Shown piece by piece: positions 1 to 7,269 of a stretch of 8,856 bases of DNA. Made by a program: the position numbers and the translations under genes. Source of the DNA: Campylobacterales bacterium (lineage in GTDB: Bacteria > Campylobacterota > Campylobacteria > Campylobacterales > SZUA-545); NCBI GenBank assembly GCA_025800305.1, contig JAOXRY010000203.1, positions 1-8,856 on the forward strand. Reading direction: 5' to 3'. Every line of letters starts with the position of its first letter. Positions within the stretch are counted from its first letter, which is position 1. Under the pieces are notes generated by a model, which worked only from the letters and a program-made list of their open reading frames with translations, was not told where the DNA came from and did no database searches.

Positions 1-524
1 ATAGAAGGAAGTTCTCTTTTTGTTCCTTTAAAAAGTGCTTTTGTTAGATTAACAGAAGCGATATAGTCAAAATCGCTCTCTTTTTGCATGATTTTTCCGT
101 TGATCTGAGTCTTAATTTTTTCAAGGGCTTCTTTTGTGTAGTTTGGATTTTTTAAAAGTTCTTTAGTGTATTTCAAAGCCTCTTGAAAATGGTCTTTAAG
201 ACAACTGACTTCATAAACAAAAGTCTCTCTGCCACTGCCAACAGAGATACTAATTGCTTTTGATTCAAGCTTTTGAGAAAACTTCGTAGAGCCATCTTTT
301 TTTGTTCCCTCATTGAGAAGTTTTCCTGAAAGGTTAGCAATACCATTTTTGGTATCTGTAAGACTTCCTGCGTTTTTAAAAACAATCTGAAAAGAGACAA
401 CAGGTAAAGAGTGCTGTTCTTCTAAAATAATTGGTACTTGGGTGCTTTTAATTTTTGTATGGTGGAGTGTCGCCGACATTAATATTCCTTGGATTAGTAA
501 AAATAAAAATAGTATTTTTTTCAT
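1..524 (-). CDS. M16-peptidase-family exported protein, partial, lacking HxxEH
   Basis: The minus strand from the ATG at 522-524 stays open to the left edge: 174 full codons, with the C-terminal part outside the window. Residues 1-18 form a signal peptide (MKK, then a Leu/Ile/Phe-rich core, then LMSA). The following region has the N-terminal beta strand and helix pattern of M16 (insulinase/pitrilysin) proteins: LPVVSFQIVFKNAGS, then GIANLSGKLLNEGT. Active members carry HxxEH just before L-x-x-GT; here those positions read NLSGK, so the zinc site is absent. Small M16 proteins without the site usually act as the non-catalytic partner of an active M16 chain, so a periplasmic accessory or heterodimer role is inferred. 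The gene lies 22 bp downstream of the TPR gene on the same strand. No Shine-Dalgarno precedes the ATG; a TATAAT lies 7 nt upstream. Family assignment is fairly secure; the function is unknown. Confidence 0.8.
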   Translation of the reverse strand, partial: MKKILFLFLLIQGILMSATLHHTKIKSTQVPIILEEQHSLPVVSFQIVFKNAGSLTDTKNGIANLSGKLLNEGTKKDGSTKFSQKLESKAISISVGSGRETFVYEVSCLKDHFQEALKYTKELLKNPNYTKEALEKIKTQINGKIMQKESDFDYIASVNLTKALFKGTKRELPS

Positions 525-531
525 GGATGTG

Positions 532-537
532 ATTATA
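532..537 (-). promoter_or_regulatory. Candidate -10 element abutting the M16-like gene
   Basis: On the minus strand a perfect TATAAT ends 7 nt before the ATG at 524, and nothing resembling a Shine-Dalgarno lies in between. If used, transcription would start at about the A of the ATG and give a leaderless mRNA. No convincing -35 is visible. In DNA this AT-rich a chance match is possible, and the gene may simply be co-transcribed with the TPR gene. Confidence 0.35.
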
Positions 538-546
538 CAGAATTTG

Positions 547-2328
547 TTATTTTTTTCCTTGAGAATACTTCTTCATATAGATATCAAAGTTCTTTTTATC
601 TTTCAGCTCTTGGTAGATATAGGTGATATTCCCATAACTGGCAATAAGGTGAGGGTGTTTAGGATTTTTTTTGTAGATATTTTCCATTATTTTTAGATTT
701 TTCTTTCCAAAATCCAGGGCATTTTGAAAGTCTTTTTTCCCTTGATATGCAAGAGAGAGATTATAATAGCTATTTGCCAACTCTTTTTTAGAGGAGTTCT
801 CTTTTTTTATTTCAATTGATTTTTTTAAATATTTGATAGCTTCTTCAAAATTTTCTTTGTCTAAATAGATAAGTCCTAAGTTTCCATAGTCTTTTCCTAA
901 TGTGGAATGAGAAAGATTATTTTTATAGAAATTCTCTCTTATTTTAAGGGATTTTTTTGTGTATTTTAATCCATTGTCCAGATTTTTTAGGTTGTGGTAA
1001 ATAAGCCCAATAGTGTTGTAACTATTTGCCAACTCAAGACTATGGGGCTTGTTTTTAAAAATTTTTTCTAAGATCTTAAGATCTTTAAGAGCAAAGAAAA
1101 GAGCCTTTTCATAATCTCCATGTTCTTGATAATAAACACTTACTCTGTCGTAGATGTTTGCCAATGTTGAGTGGTTGGGTTTCTCTTTAAAGATCTTTTG
1201 TACATTGTCTAAATCGTTTTTTATAAAGACATTAGGCATTTCAACTTCTGCTTTGACTTGATAGATAAAACCAAGGCTGTTGTAACTACTTAAAAGATCT
1301 GGATGATTAGGTGTCTTTTTTAAAACTTTTTTTCTAATTTTAAAAGCTTTTTTTCCATACTTTAAAGCTTGTTCAAGATCTCCTCTTTCTTGATAGATTA
1401 TAGAAAGATTGTAGTAAGCCTCTGCTAAGTCTAAGTTTGTGGCTTTTTTCTTAGTATTTTTTTCTAAGATTTCTATATATTTTTTTTCATATAAAAGAGC
1501 AGGTTTTAGATCTTTTAGTTCTTGGTAGATGAGAGCTAAGTTGTTGTAACTATTTCCTAACTCCATATTGTTTGGTTGTTTTTGATAGATAATTTTTCTT
1601 ATTTTGAGAGCTTTTTTTGTATAGGTAAGAGCTTTTTTTAATACACCTTTTTCTTTATATAAAAGTCCTAAATGGTTATAAATGGTGGCAACACTTTGAT
1701 GGTTTGGTTTATCTTCATAGACTCTTTTTATTATTTTTAGAGATCTTTTTCCAAAAACTAATGAGTGTTCAAGATCTTTAAGATTAAAAAGCAAGGTAGA
1801 AAAATCGTAGAGAAAAAGATAATTGTTTTTATCTTTTTCAATGGCTTTTTCATAGAACAGTTTTGCTTTTTTATGGTTAAGTTCCATTTCATAAGTCTTT
1901 CCTTGAAGATAGGAGATTTCACCTTTTTCTTTATTTTTAAAGCTGTTAAGATGGTTATGAAATTGTTTATATTTGTACTCTTTTAAAAGTGTTTTTCCTT
2001 TTTCTAAAAACCTTTTATCCTCTTTGGTATTTTCCTTTATTAAGGTGGTTAAACTGTCTAAAATATCTTGACGAATAAGAATTAAGTTTTCTATCTCTTT
2101 TTCTAAATCTTCTTTTGATTCCATATTGGAATATGTAGAAAGTTTATGAAAAAATATTTTTAGTTCTTTTTTGTCTTCTTTCATATCTTTGCCAAAATAT
2201 TTTTTTAAAAGTTGTTGTAGCTGGTAAGAATCTTTTACTTCTAGAAAAAAATCATCTTCATTAAAAGTGTATTTTTCTCCATAGATAAAAGATAAAAATA
2301 GAAATAAATATATAAAAAATGCTTTCAT
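547..2328 (-). CDS. Exported tetratricopeptide-repeat protein, 593 aa
   Basis: Residues 1-17 are a signal peptide (hydrophobic FFIYLFLFLSFIYG before EKY), so the protein is probably periplasmic. Residues 18-135 are charged and helical with no recognised domain. From about 138 to the end come TPR-like helix pairs with the pattern Y-N-x-L-x-x-I-Y-Q-E-x-x-D-x-x-x-A-L-x-Y-x-K-K-x-L-K-I. The equivalent Leu/Ile/Val falls at 220, 264, 308, 352, 396, 440, 484, 524 and 568: a 44-residue period with one 40-residue unit. This is nearer the kinesin-light-chain type of TPR (42) than the standard 34. The unit at about 353-385 has lost most consensus residues. There is no enzymatic domain; TPRs bind proteins or peptides, so a scaffold or assembly role is inferred. 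An AAGG lies 6 nt before the start. The gene looks more AT-rich than mqnC or metH. It probably shares a transcript with the M16-like gene. Confidence 0.85.
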   Translation of the reverse strand: MKAFFIYLFLFLSFIYGEKYTFNEDDFFLEVKDSYQLQQLLKKYFGKDMKEDKKELKIFFHKLSTYSNMESKEDLEKEIENLILIRQDILDSLTTLIKENTKEDKRFLEKGKTLLKEYKYKQFHNHLNSFKNKEKGEISYLQGKTYEMELNHKKAKLFYEKAIEKDKNNYLFLYDFSTLLFNLKDLEHSLVFGKRSLKIIKRVYEDKPNHQSVATIYNHLGLLYKEKGVLKKALTYTKKALKIRKIIYQKQPNNMELGNSYNNLALIYQELKDLKPALLYEKKYIEILEKNTKKKATNLDLAEAYYNLSIIYQERGDLEQALKYGKKAFKIRKKVLKKTPNHPDLLSSYNSLGFIYQVKAEVEMPNVFIKNDLDNVQKIFKEKPNHSTLANIYDRVSVYYQEHGDYEKALFFALKDLKILEKIFKNKPHSLELANSYNTIGLIYHNLKNLDNGLKYTKKSLKIRENFYKNNLSHSTLGKDYGNLGLIYLDKENFEEAIKYLKKSIEIKKENSSKKELANSYYNLSLAYQGKKDFQNALDFGKKNLKIMENIYKKNPKHPHLIASYGNITYIYQELKDKKNFDIYMKKYSQGKK

Positions 2329-2355
2329 TAGAAGCCTTGATGGTGTTTTTAAGAA

Positions 2356-2384
2356 ATTATAACCACAAAGAAAAAAGATAGCAA
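2356..2384 (-). promoter_or_regulatory. Sigma-70-type promoter of the TPR gene
   Basis: Reading the minus strand, TTGCTA (2384-2379) and TATAAT (2361-2356) are separated by exactly 17 nt of T-rich sequence. The -10 is perfect and the -35 matches 4 of 6 consensus positions. Transcription would start at about 2349, giving a leader of about 20 nt that includes the AAGG ribosome site. A T-rich tract upstream of the -10 is typical of Campylobacterota housekeeping promoters. Confidence 0.6.
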
Positions 2385-2412
2385 CCTTAAAGGCTTTGTA
2401 ATTTGTTTGTTA

Positions 2413-2429
2413 TATAATTGTTCTACAAT
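2413..2429 (+). promoter_or_regulatory. Candidate -10 elements for the 81-aa gene
   Basis: TATAAT at 2413-2418 and TACAAT at 2424-2429 lie 39 and 28 nt upstream of the ATG at 2458. Neither has a good -35 at 17 nt; TTGTTT at 2403-2408 would give a 15-nt spacer to the second. The first is the stronger hexamer. The promoter would be divergent from that of the TPR gene. Confidence 0.4.
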
Positions 2430-2457
2430 AAAATTAAACTTAAGAAAGGAGAAAAAG

Positions 2458-2703
2458 ATGATTAAAGAAAAAACAACTTCACAAAGAATTCTTGAAATCT
2501 ACAAGTTAGCTGAAGAGCACTTTGGTGATGCAAAATTTGTTGGTATCAAATACGATATCGAAGATGGCTGGGTTGCAAAAATCAAGTTTTCAAAAGATAG
2601 TGATTTTAGAAGTATCAGTGCGGCTGATGAAGAGCCAAGAACTGCTCTAAAAAAACTAAAAAAGAGAATGAAGAAGATCATAAACAGATATCAAACTGTT
2701 TAA
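2458..2703 (+). CDS. Small basic protein of unknown function, 81 aa
   Basis: I do not recognise this protein. The start at 2458 is chosen because AAGGAG (2446-2451) lies 6 nt upstream. An in-frame ATG at 2407 would add 17 residues but lies inside the promoter region and has no ribosome site. The layout suggests helix (about 7-22), strand (26-33), strand (37-45, around GWVAKIKF), an acidic turn, then a very basic helix (61-78, rich in Lys/Arg). That alpha-beta-beta-alpha order with a basic last helix suggests a nucleic-acid-binding protein such as a dsRBD-like fold, but this is only inference. There is no signal peptide, membrane segment or cysteine. It is divergent from the TPR gene and ends 22 bp from the convergent end of mqnC, with no clear terminator between them. 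Confidence 0.75.
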   Translation: MIKEKTTSQRILEIYKLAEEHFGDAKFVGIKYDIEDGWVAKIKFSKDSDFRSISAADEEPRTALKKLKKRMKKIINRYQTV

Positions 2704-2725
2704 AATCCCTTCTTTTAAATGGCTA

Positions 2726-3775
2726 TTAAAATCTTTCTAAGATCTGATAAGCTGTATTTCTAATCGCTGGTTTCTCTCCAATTTCACGGATGAGATCTAG
2801 CATCTCCTCTTTTACCATTGAGTTGGAACAACCAGTAGAAGCAACAACATTCTCTTCCATCATTGTACTCCCCAAGTCATTTGCACCGTATAGCAGAGCC
2901 AGTTGACCAATATAACTTCCTTGGGTTACCCAGCTTGATTGGATATTTTTAAAGTTGTAAAGATAGAGTCTAGAAGCTGCTAAAAGCCTTAGATACCTAT
3001 TGGGACTAGATTTTTTAAGATCTGGATACTCTTTTAAAAGCGGTGTATGGCTTGGTTGGAAACTCCACATAATAAATGCTCTAAAACCGTTGGTTTTTCC
3101 TTGAAGCTCTCTTATTTTATGAAGGTGTTCTACAATCTCTTCATCTGTTTCAACCGAACCAAACATCATTGTCGCTGTTGTCTTCATTCCAATTTCATGG
3201 GCAGCTTGATGGATATCTAACCAAGTTTGGCTACTTATTTTATTGGGAGAAAGAATATCTCTTACTCTATCTACTAAGATCTCAGCACCAGCTCCAGGCA
3301 TAGAAGCAAGACCTTTTTTGTTTAATCTTGTTAAAACCTCTTTATGCGACATATCTGAAATTTCAGCAATATAGTCAATCTCTACAGCAGAGAATCCGTG
3401 GATATTTATCTGAGGATATTTAGTATGGATATGCTCTACTAGATCTTCATAATACTCAATTTTAAGATCTGGATGAACTCCCCCTTGAAAAAGGATTTGA
3501 GTTCCACCAATACTTAAAAGTTCATCTATTTTTTTGTCTATCTCTTCATATGGAAGGATATAGCCATTTTTACTGTGTTTGCCTGTCTTAAAAGCACAAA
3601 ATTTACACCCAACATTACAGATATTTGTATAGTTTATGTTCCTATCAACAACAAAAGTTGTCACTTTTTCAGGGTGGAGATATTGCTTTGCTTCTAGTGC
3701 TTTTTTTCCTAAATCTTTAAGATCCGCGTTTTTTATCAGATCTAATACTTCTTTGTCATCTATTTTATTTAACAT
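2726..3775 (-). CDS. mqnC: Cyclic dehypoxanthinyl futalosine synthase (radical SAM)
   Basis: This enzyme cyclises dehypoxanthine futalosine in the futalosine route to menaquinone, in the cytoplasm. The radical-SAM motif C-x3-C-x2-C is Cys53, Cys57 and Cys60 (IC-NVG-C-KF-C-AF), which ligate the 4Fe-4S cluster. It follows the conserved VVDRNINYTN (residues 42-51). Also diagnostic are GGTQILFQGGVHPDL (90-104), HGFSAVEIDY (126-135) and the C-terminal GANDLGSTMMEENVV (297-311). The 349-residue length is normal. MqnE, the related radical-SAM enzyme of the pathway, has a different cluster context. The start is the only sensible Met before the barrel, yet it has no Shine-Dalgarno; an extended -10 ends 6 nt upstream, so the mRNA may be leaderless. 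The gene is divergent from metH with 67 bp between. From memory, mqnC is next to an M16 gene in H. pylori; here a TPR gene and the 81-aa gene lie between. Confidence 0.95.
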   Translation of the reverse strand: MLNKIDDKEVLDLIKNADLKDLGKKALEAKQYLHPEKVTTFVVDRNINYTNICNVGCKFCAFKTGKHSKNGYILPYEEIDKKIDELLSIGGTQILFQGGVHPDLKIEYYEDLVEHIHTKYPQINIHGFSAVEIDYIAEISDMSHKEVLTRLNKKGLASMPGAGAEILVDRVRDILSPNKISSQTWLDIHQAAHEIGMKTTATMMFGSVETDEEIVEHLHKIRELQGKTNGFRAFIMWSFQPSHTPLLKEYPDLKKSSPNRYLRLLAASRLYLYNFKNIQSSWVTQGSYIGQLALLYGANDLGSTMMEENVVASTGCSNSMVKEEMLDLIREIGEKPAIRNTAYQILERF

Positions 3776-3781
3776 AGAGCT

Positions 3782-3790
3782 ATTTTAGCA
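3782..3790 (-). promoter_or_regulatory. Extended -10 promoter of mqnC (possible leaderless start)
   Basis: The minus strand reads TGCTAAAAT, an extended -10 (TGn plus TAAAAT), ending 6 nt before the mqnC ATG at 3775. With the usual 6-8 nt from -10 to +1, transcription would begin at or next to the A of the ATG. No AGGA-like sequence lies within 15 nt of the start. No -35 is recognisable at about 17 nt, which fits dependence on the extended -10. Confidence 0.5.
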
Positions 3791-3809
3791 AAACTTACTG
3801 GAAACCACC

Positions 3810-3836
3810 TTGTTTTAGTAGGTTTTCTGGTATCCT
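3810..3836 (+). promoter_or_regulatory. Candidate promoter of metH (possible leaderless start)
   Basis: TTGTTT (3810-3815) and TATCCT (3831-3836, preceded by TGG as an extended -10) have a 15-nt spacer. The -10 ends 6 nt before the metH ATG at 3843, so +1 would be at about the ATG. There is no Shine-Dalgarno before metH. An imperfect inverted repeat, GGAAACC (3800-3806) and GGTTTTC (3821-3827), overlaps the spacer and could be an operator, but it is short. The gap is too small for a cobalamin or SAM riboswitch. Confidence 0.4.
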
Positions 3837-3842
3837 TACAAA

Positions 3843-6800
3843 ATGAAAAAATCTCCTATTAGAAATCTTATTGAAGAAAAAATATTAATTATAGACGGGG
3901 CTATGGGTAGCCTTTTACAAGAAGCAACAATTCCTGACTCAGCTTGGGAAGGGAAAGAGGGTTGTAATGAACTTTTAAATACAACAGCTCCAGAAGTTAT
4001 CAAAGATATTCACAGACAGTATTTAAACGCAGGGGCAGATCTAACAAAGACAAATACCTTTGGTGCATTTGATTGGGTTTTAGATGAGTATGAAATTCGT
4101 GAAAGAGCTTATGAGTTGGCATTGAATGGAACAAAGATAGCCAAAGAGGTATGTAATGAGTTTACAGACAGACCTAGATATGTGTTAGGATCTATAGGAC
4201 CTGGGACAAAGCTTCCAAGTCTGGGACATATGACATATGATGAGATGTACAGTGGATATTGTGTCACTGCGAAAGCGATGATTGAGGGGGGAGTGGATGT
4301 TTTCCTTCTTGAGACTTGTCAAGATCCTCTCCAGATAAAAGCTGGTCTTCACGCTTGTGAGGATATGAAAAAAGAGGCAGATGTTGATATTCCTATAATG
4401 GTTTCTGTAACAATTGAGACTAGTGGAACAATGTTAATAGGGACTGATGCTAAAACAATAGCAACAATTCTACAGCCATTTGATATTTTAACTTTAGGAC
4501 TTAATTGTGGAACTGGTCCTAGGGAGATGACATCTCATTTGAAGGTTCTTAGTGAAAATTGGAATGGTAGAATCTCTGTTCACGGAAATGCTGGACTTCC
4601 AGAGAACGTTGGTGGGTGTACAGTCTATCCAATGAAAGAGGATGAGTTTTCAGAGCTAGAAAGTGCTTTTGTAGAAATTGATGGACTTTCTGCTTTTGGT
4701 GGATGTTGTGGTACGACACCGAAGCATATTGAAGCATTGGCAAAAAAATTAGAAGGATTAAAACCTTCTGTTAGTAGTGCTACTATTGAACCATCATTAG
4801 CTTCTTTATTTGAAACAAGAGAGCTTGTTCAAGAACCAGCTCCTTTTTTAATTGGTGAGAGATCTAACGCTACTGGAAGTAAAGCTTTTAGGGAACTTCT
4901 TTTAGCAGAAGACTATGAAGGAACTTTGACAGTTGCACAGCAACAAGTAAAAGGCGGAGCCCACGGGATTGATATTAGTGTTGGTTTTGCTGGTCGTGAT
5001 GAGACAAAAGATATGGAGATTGTGGCTTCATTGTACGCTCAAAAGATCTCACTACCTCTTATGGTGGATACAACTCAACCAAAAGCACTAGAAGCTGGAT
5101 TAAAACAGATTGGTGGACGACCAATAATCAACTCTGTAAATCTTGAAGATGGAATCGAGAAGTTTGACCAGATCTGTAGTTTGGCAAAAAGATTTGGAGC
5201 TGTTTTAGTTTGTTTAACCATTGATGAAAAAGGGATGGCAAAGTCAGGAAGAGATAAGTTTGAAATCGGAAAGAGACTTGTAAATCTTGCAAAAGAGAGA
5301 CATGGATTAAAAGAAGAAGATCTTGTTGTTGATACTCTTGTTTTTACTGTTGGTAGTGGTGATGATGAGTTTAAAACAGCGGCAATGGAGACAATTGAGG
5401 GAATCAAGCTTTTAAAAGCAGAGTTTCCAAAAATTGGATTTACTCTTGGTGTTTCTAATATCTCTTTTGGTCTTGATAAACACGCTAGAGAGTATCTTAA
5501 CTCTGTATTTTTACACCACTGTGTAAATGCTGGACTGTCTACTGCAATTATCAATGTTAAACACGTTATTCCTCTTGCACAAATGGAAAAGAAAGATATC
5601 CAGATCTGTGAAGATCTTCTTTTTAATAAGCATGATAATGCTCTTTTTGATTTTATAGAACACTTTTCAGACGATAGTAAAAAGCACAAACGTGAGGAGA
5701 AAGACATCTCCAATTTACCTACTGATGAGAAGATAAAAGTTCTTTTATTAGATGGTGATAAAAAAGGAATGCTCACTCTTTTAGAAACAGCAAAAGATGA
5801 GATTGATCCAAGCAAAATTGTTAATGAGATCTTACTGGATGGAATGAAAGTTATTGGTGAACTTTTTGGATCTGGAAAGATGCAACTGCCTTTTGTTCTT
5901 CAATCAGCAGAAGTAATGAAAGCAAGTGTTGATTTTCTTAATCCTTATCTGCCAAAGACGACAAAGACAACCAAAACAACACTTCTTTTGGGAACTGTAA
6001 AAGGAGATGTTCACGATGTTGGAAAAAACCTTGTGGATATTATTCTTTCCAATAATGGTTTTGAAGTAAGAAATATCGGGATTAAAGCGGATATTGATGC
6101 TTTTATAGAGGAGTTTAAAAAAGGTGGTGTAGACGCTATCGGTATGAGTGGACTTCTTGTGAAATCTACTCAGGTGATGATGGAAAATTTGATTGAACTG
6201 AAAAAAGAGGGAATTGATGTTCCTATTCTTCTTGGAGGGGCTGCTCTTACTAAAGGTTTTATAGACGAATATTGTCGTCCAAATTACGATGGTCATATTT
6301 TCTATTGTAAAGATGCTTTTGATGGAATTGAGGCTATGGGACAGGTTGAATCTGGAGACTTTACATCAATTGAAAAAATTGAACATGATGTAGAAGAAAA
6401 ACCTAAACAAGAGAGAGTAGCTGTAGAAATTGATCCAGCAAAAATAGAGATGCCTGAAACTTATCCAGATCTTGTGACTCCACCTTTTTTAGGAAGAAGA
6501 GTCTTTACTGATTATAAACATGATGTTGTTTTCGATTGGATCAATCATAAAGGAATGTTCTCAAGATCTTGGGGATATAAACCTAAAGGAATGGAAAAAG
6601 AAGAATATGAAAAACTTTTAGAGGAAGAAGTAAAGCCTAACTATCAAAGATTGAAAAAACAACTTTTAGAAGAGGGACTATTTGACCCTACAATTATTTA
6701 CGGATATTATAAAGTTAAATCTGAAAATGGAAAACTTAGGATTTTTGATGATGGGGAAGAGGTGTATGCTGTTGATTTTCCAAGACAAAAAAGAACACCA

Positions 6801-7244
6801 CACAGAGCTATAAGTGACTATTTTAGAAGTGAAGATATCCTTCCTGTTTCAATTGTAAGTGCAGGAAGTAAAATTGTTGAATATGAACAAAAACTTTATA
6901 AAGAAGGAAAGTTTCACGAATACTATTTAGTTCATGGTATGGCAACAGAACTGGCAGAAGCTATGGCTGAGGTTGTCCATAAGCAAATTAGAATAGATTT
7001 AGGAATTACACAAGGGAAAGAAGAACCAAGCCTTGATGATGTGAAAATGAGTCACTATCAAGGAAAGAGATATAGTTTTGGATACGGTGCTTGTCCTGAA
7101 CTTGCTGATAATCAGATGATTTTCAAACTTCTAAAACCGGAAGAGTTTAGAATAGAACTAACTGAGACTTTCCAAATGGTTCCAGAACATACAACTTCTG
7201 CACTTGTAACTTACCATCCAGAAGCTGTATACTATACAACGTAA
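3843..7244 (+). CDS. metH: Cobalamin-dependent methionine synthase, complete
   Basis: The enzyme transfers a methyl group from methyltetrahydrofolate through cobalamin to homocysteine, making methionine and free folate in the cytoplasm. All four modules are in one 1133-residue chain. The homocysteine domain (about 5-305) has the zinc ligands Cys222 (NCGTGP) and Cys288/Cys289 (GGCCGT). The pterin domain (about 335-590) starts with IGERSNATGS. The cobalamin cap (about 630-710) and Rossmann domain (713-840) carry D722-V-H724-D-V-G727, His724 being the cobalt ligand. A Glu/Lys-rich linker leads to the reactivation domain (870-1133) with R1076-YSFGYGACP. The pterin signature reads D377-I-S rather than the E. 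coli-like D-V-N; together with RYSFGYxACP this resembles the other widespread MetH subclass, so it is not damage. It is somewhat shorter than E. coli MetH (1227). No Shine-Dalgarno precedes the ATG. The 77-aa gene follows after a structured 93-bp gap. Confidence 0.97.
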   Translation: MKKSPIRNLIEEKILIIDGAMGSLLQEATIPDSAWEGKEGCNELLNTTAPEVIKDIHRQYLNAGADLTKTNTFGAFDWVLDEYEIRERAYELALNGTKIAKEVCNEFTDRPRYVLGSIGPGTKLPSLGHMTYDEMYSGYCVTAKAMIEGGVDVFLLETCQDPLQIKAGLHACEDMKKEADVDIPIMVSVTIETSGTMLIGTDAKTIATILQPFDILTLGLNCGTGPREMTSHLKVLSENWNGRISVHGNAGLPENVGGCTVYPMKEDEFSELESAFVEIDGLSAFGGCCGTTPKHIEALAKKLEGLKPSVSSATIEPSLASLFETRELVQEPAPFLIGERSNATGSKAFRELLLAEDYEGTLTVAQQQVKGGAHGIDISVGFAGRDETKDMEIVASLYAQKISLPLMVDTTQPKALEAGLKQIGGRPIINSVNLEDGIEKFDQICSLAKRFGAVLVCLTIDEKGMAKSGRDKFEIGKRLVNLAKERHGLKEEDLVVDTLVFTVGSGDDEFKTAAMETIEGIKLLKAEFPKIGFTLGVSNISFGLDKHAREYLNSVFLHHCVNAGLSTAIINVKHVIPLAQMEKKDIQICEDLLFNKHDNALFDFIEHFSDDSKKHKREEKDISNLPTDEKIKVLLLDGDKKGMLTLLETAKDEIDPSKIVNEILLDGMKVIGELFGSGKMQLPFVLQSAEVMKASVDFLNPYLPKTTKTTKTTLLLGTVKGDVHDVGKNLVDIILSNNGFEVRNIGIKADIDAFIEEFKKGGVDAIGMSGLLVKSTQVMMENLIELKKEGIDVPILLGGAALTKGFIDEYCRPNYDGHIFYCKDAFDGIEAMGQVESGDFTSIEKIEHDVEEKPKQERVAVEIDPAKIEMPETYPDLVTPPFLGRRVFTDYKHDVVFDWINHKGMFSRSWGYKPKGMEKEEYEKLLEEEVKPNYQRLKKQLLEEGLFDPTIIYGYYKVKSENGKLRIFDDGEEVYAVDFPRQKRTPHRAISDYFRSEDILPVSIVSAGSKIVEYEQKLYKEGKFHEYYLVHGMATELAEAMAEVVHKQIRIDLGITQGKEEPSLDDVKMSHYQGKRYSFGYGACPELADNQMIFKLLKPEEFRIELTETFQMVPEHTTSALVTYHPEAVYYTT

Positions 7245-7269
7245 GAAGAGGGTAAAAATTATTTTTAAA

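Noticed and set aside
173..400. 75-codon minus-strand open frame
   Set aside because: It is out of frame with, and fully inside, the M16-like reading frame, which carries the recognisable protein pattern.
547..2328. 132-bp periodicity as a CRISPR or satellite array
   Set aside because: The period equals the 44-residue protein repeat, and the nucleotide units are strongly diverged, as expected for TPR coding sequence.
2407..2457. Upstream in-frame ATG extending the 81-aa protein to 98 residues
   Set aside because: It lies in the promoter region with no ribosome site, whereas the ATG at 2458 has AAGGAG at ideal spacing.
3776..3842. Possible cobalamin or SAM riboswitch upstream of metH
   Set aside because: The whole gap is 67 bp and shared by two divergent promoters; no B12-box or SAM-type core is visible.
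5075..5815. 246-codon open frame antisense to metH
   Set aside because: It overlaps essential metH domains, has Ser/Phe-rich low-information sequence typical of antisense frames, and has no ribosome site or family resemblance.
5904..6296. 130-codon antisense frame within the metH cobalamin domain
   Set aside because: Shadow of a conserved coding region; composition is unlike a real protein.
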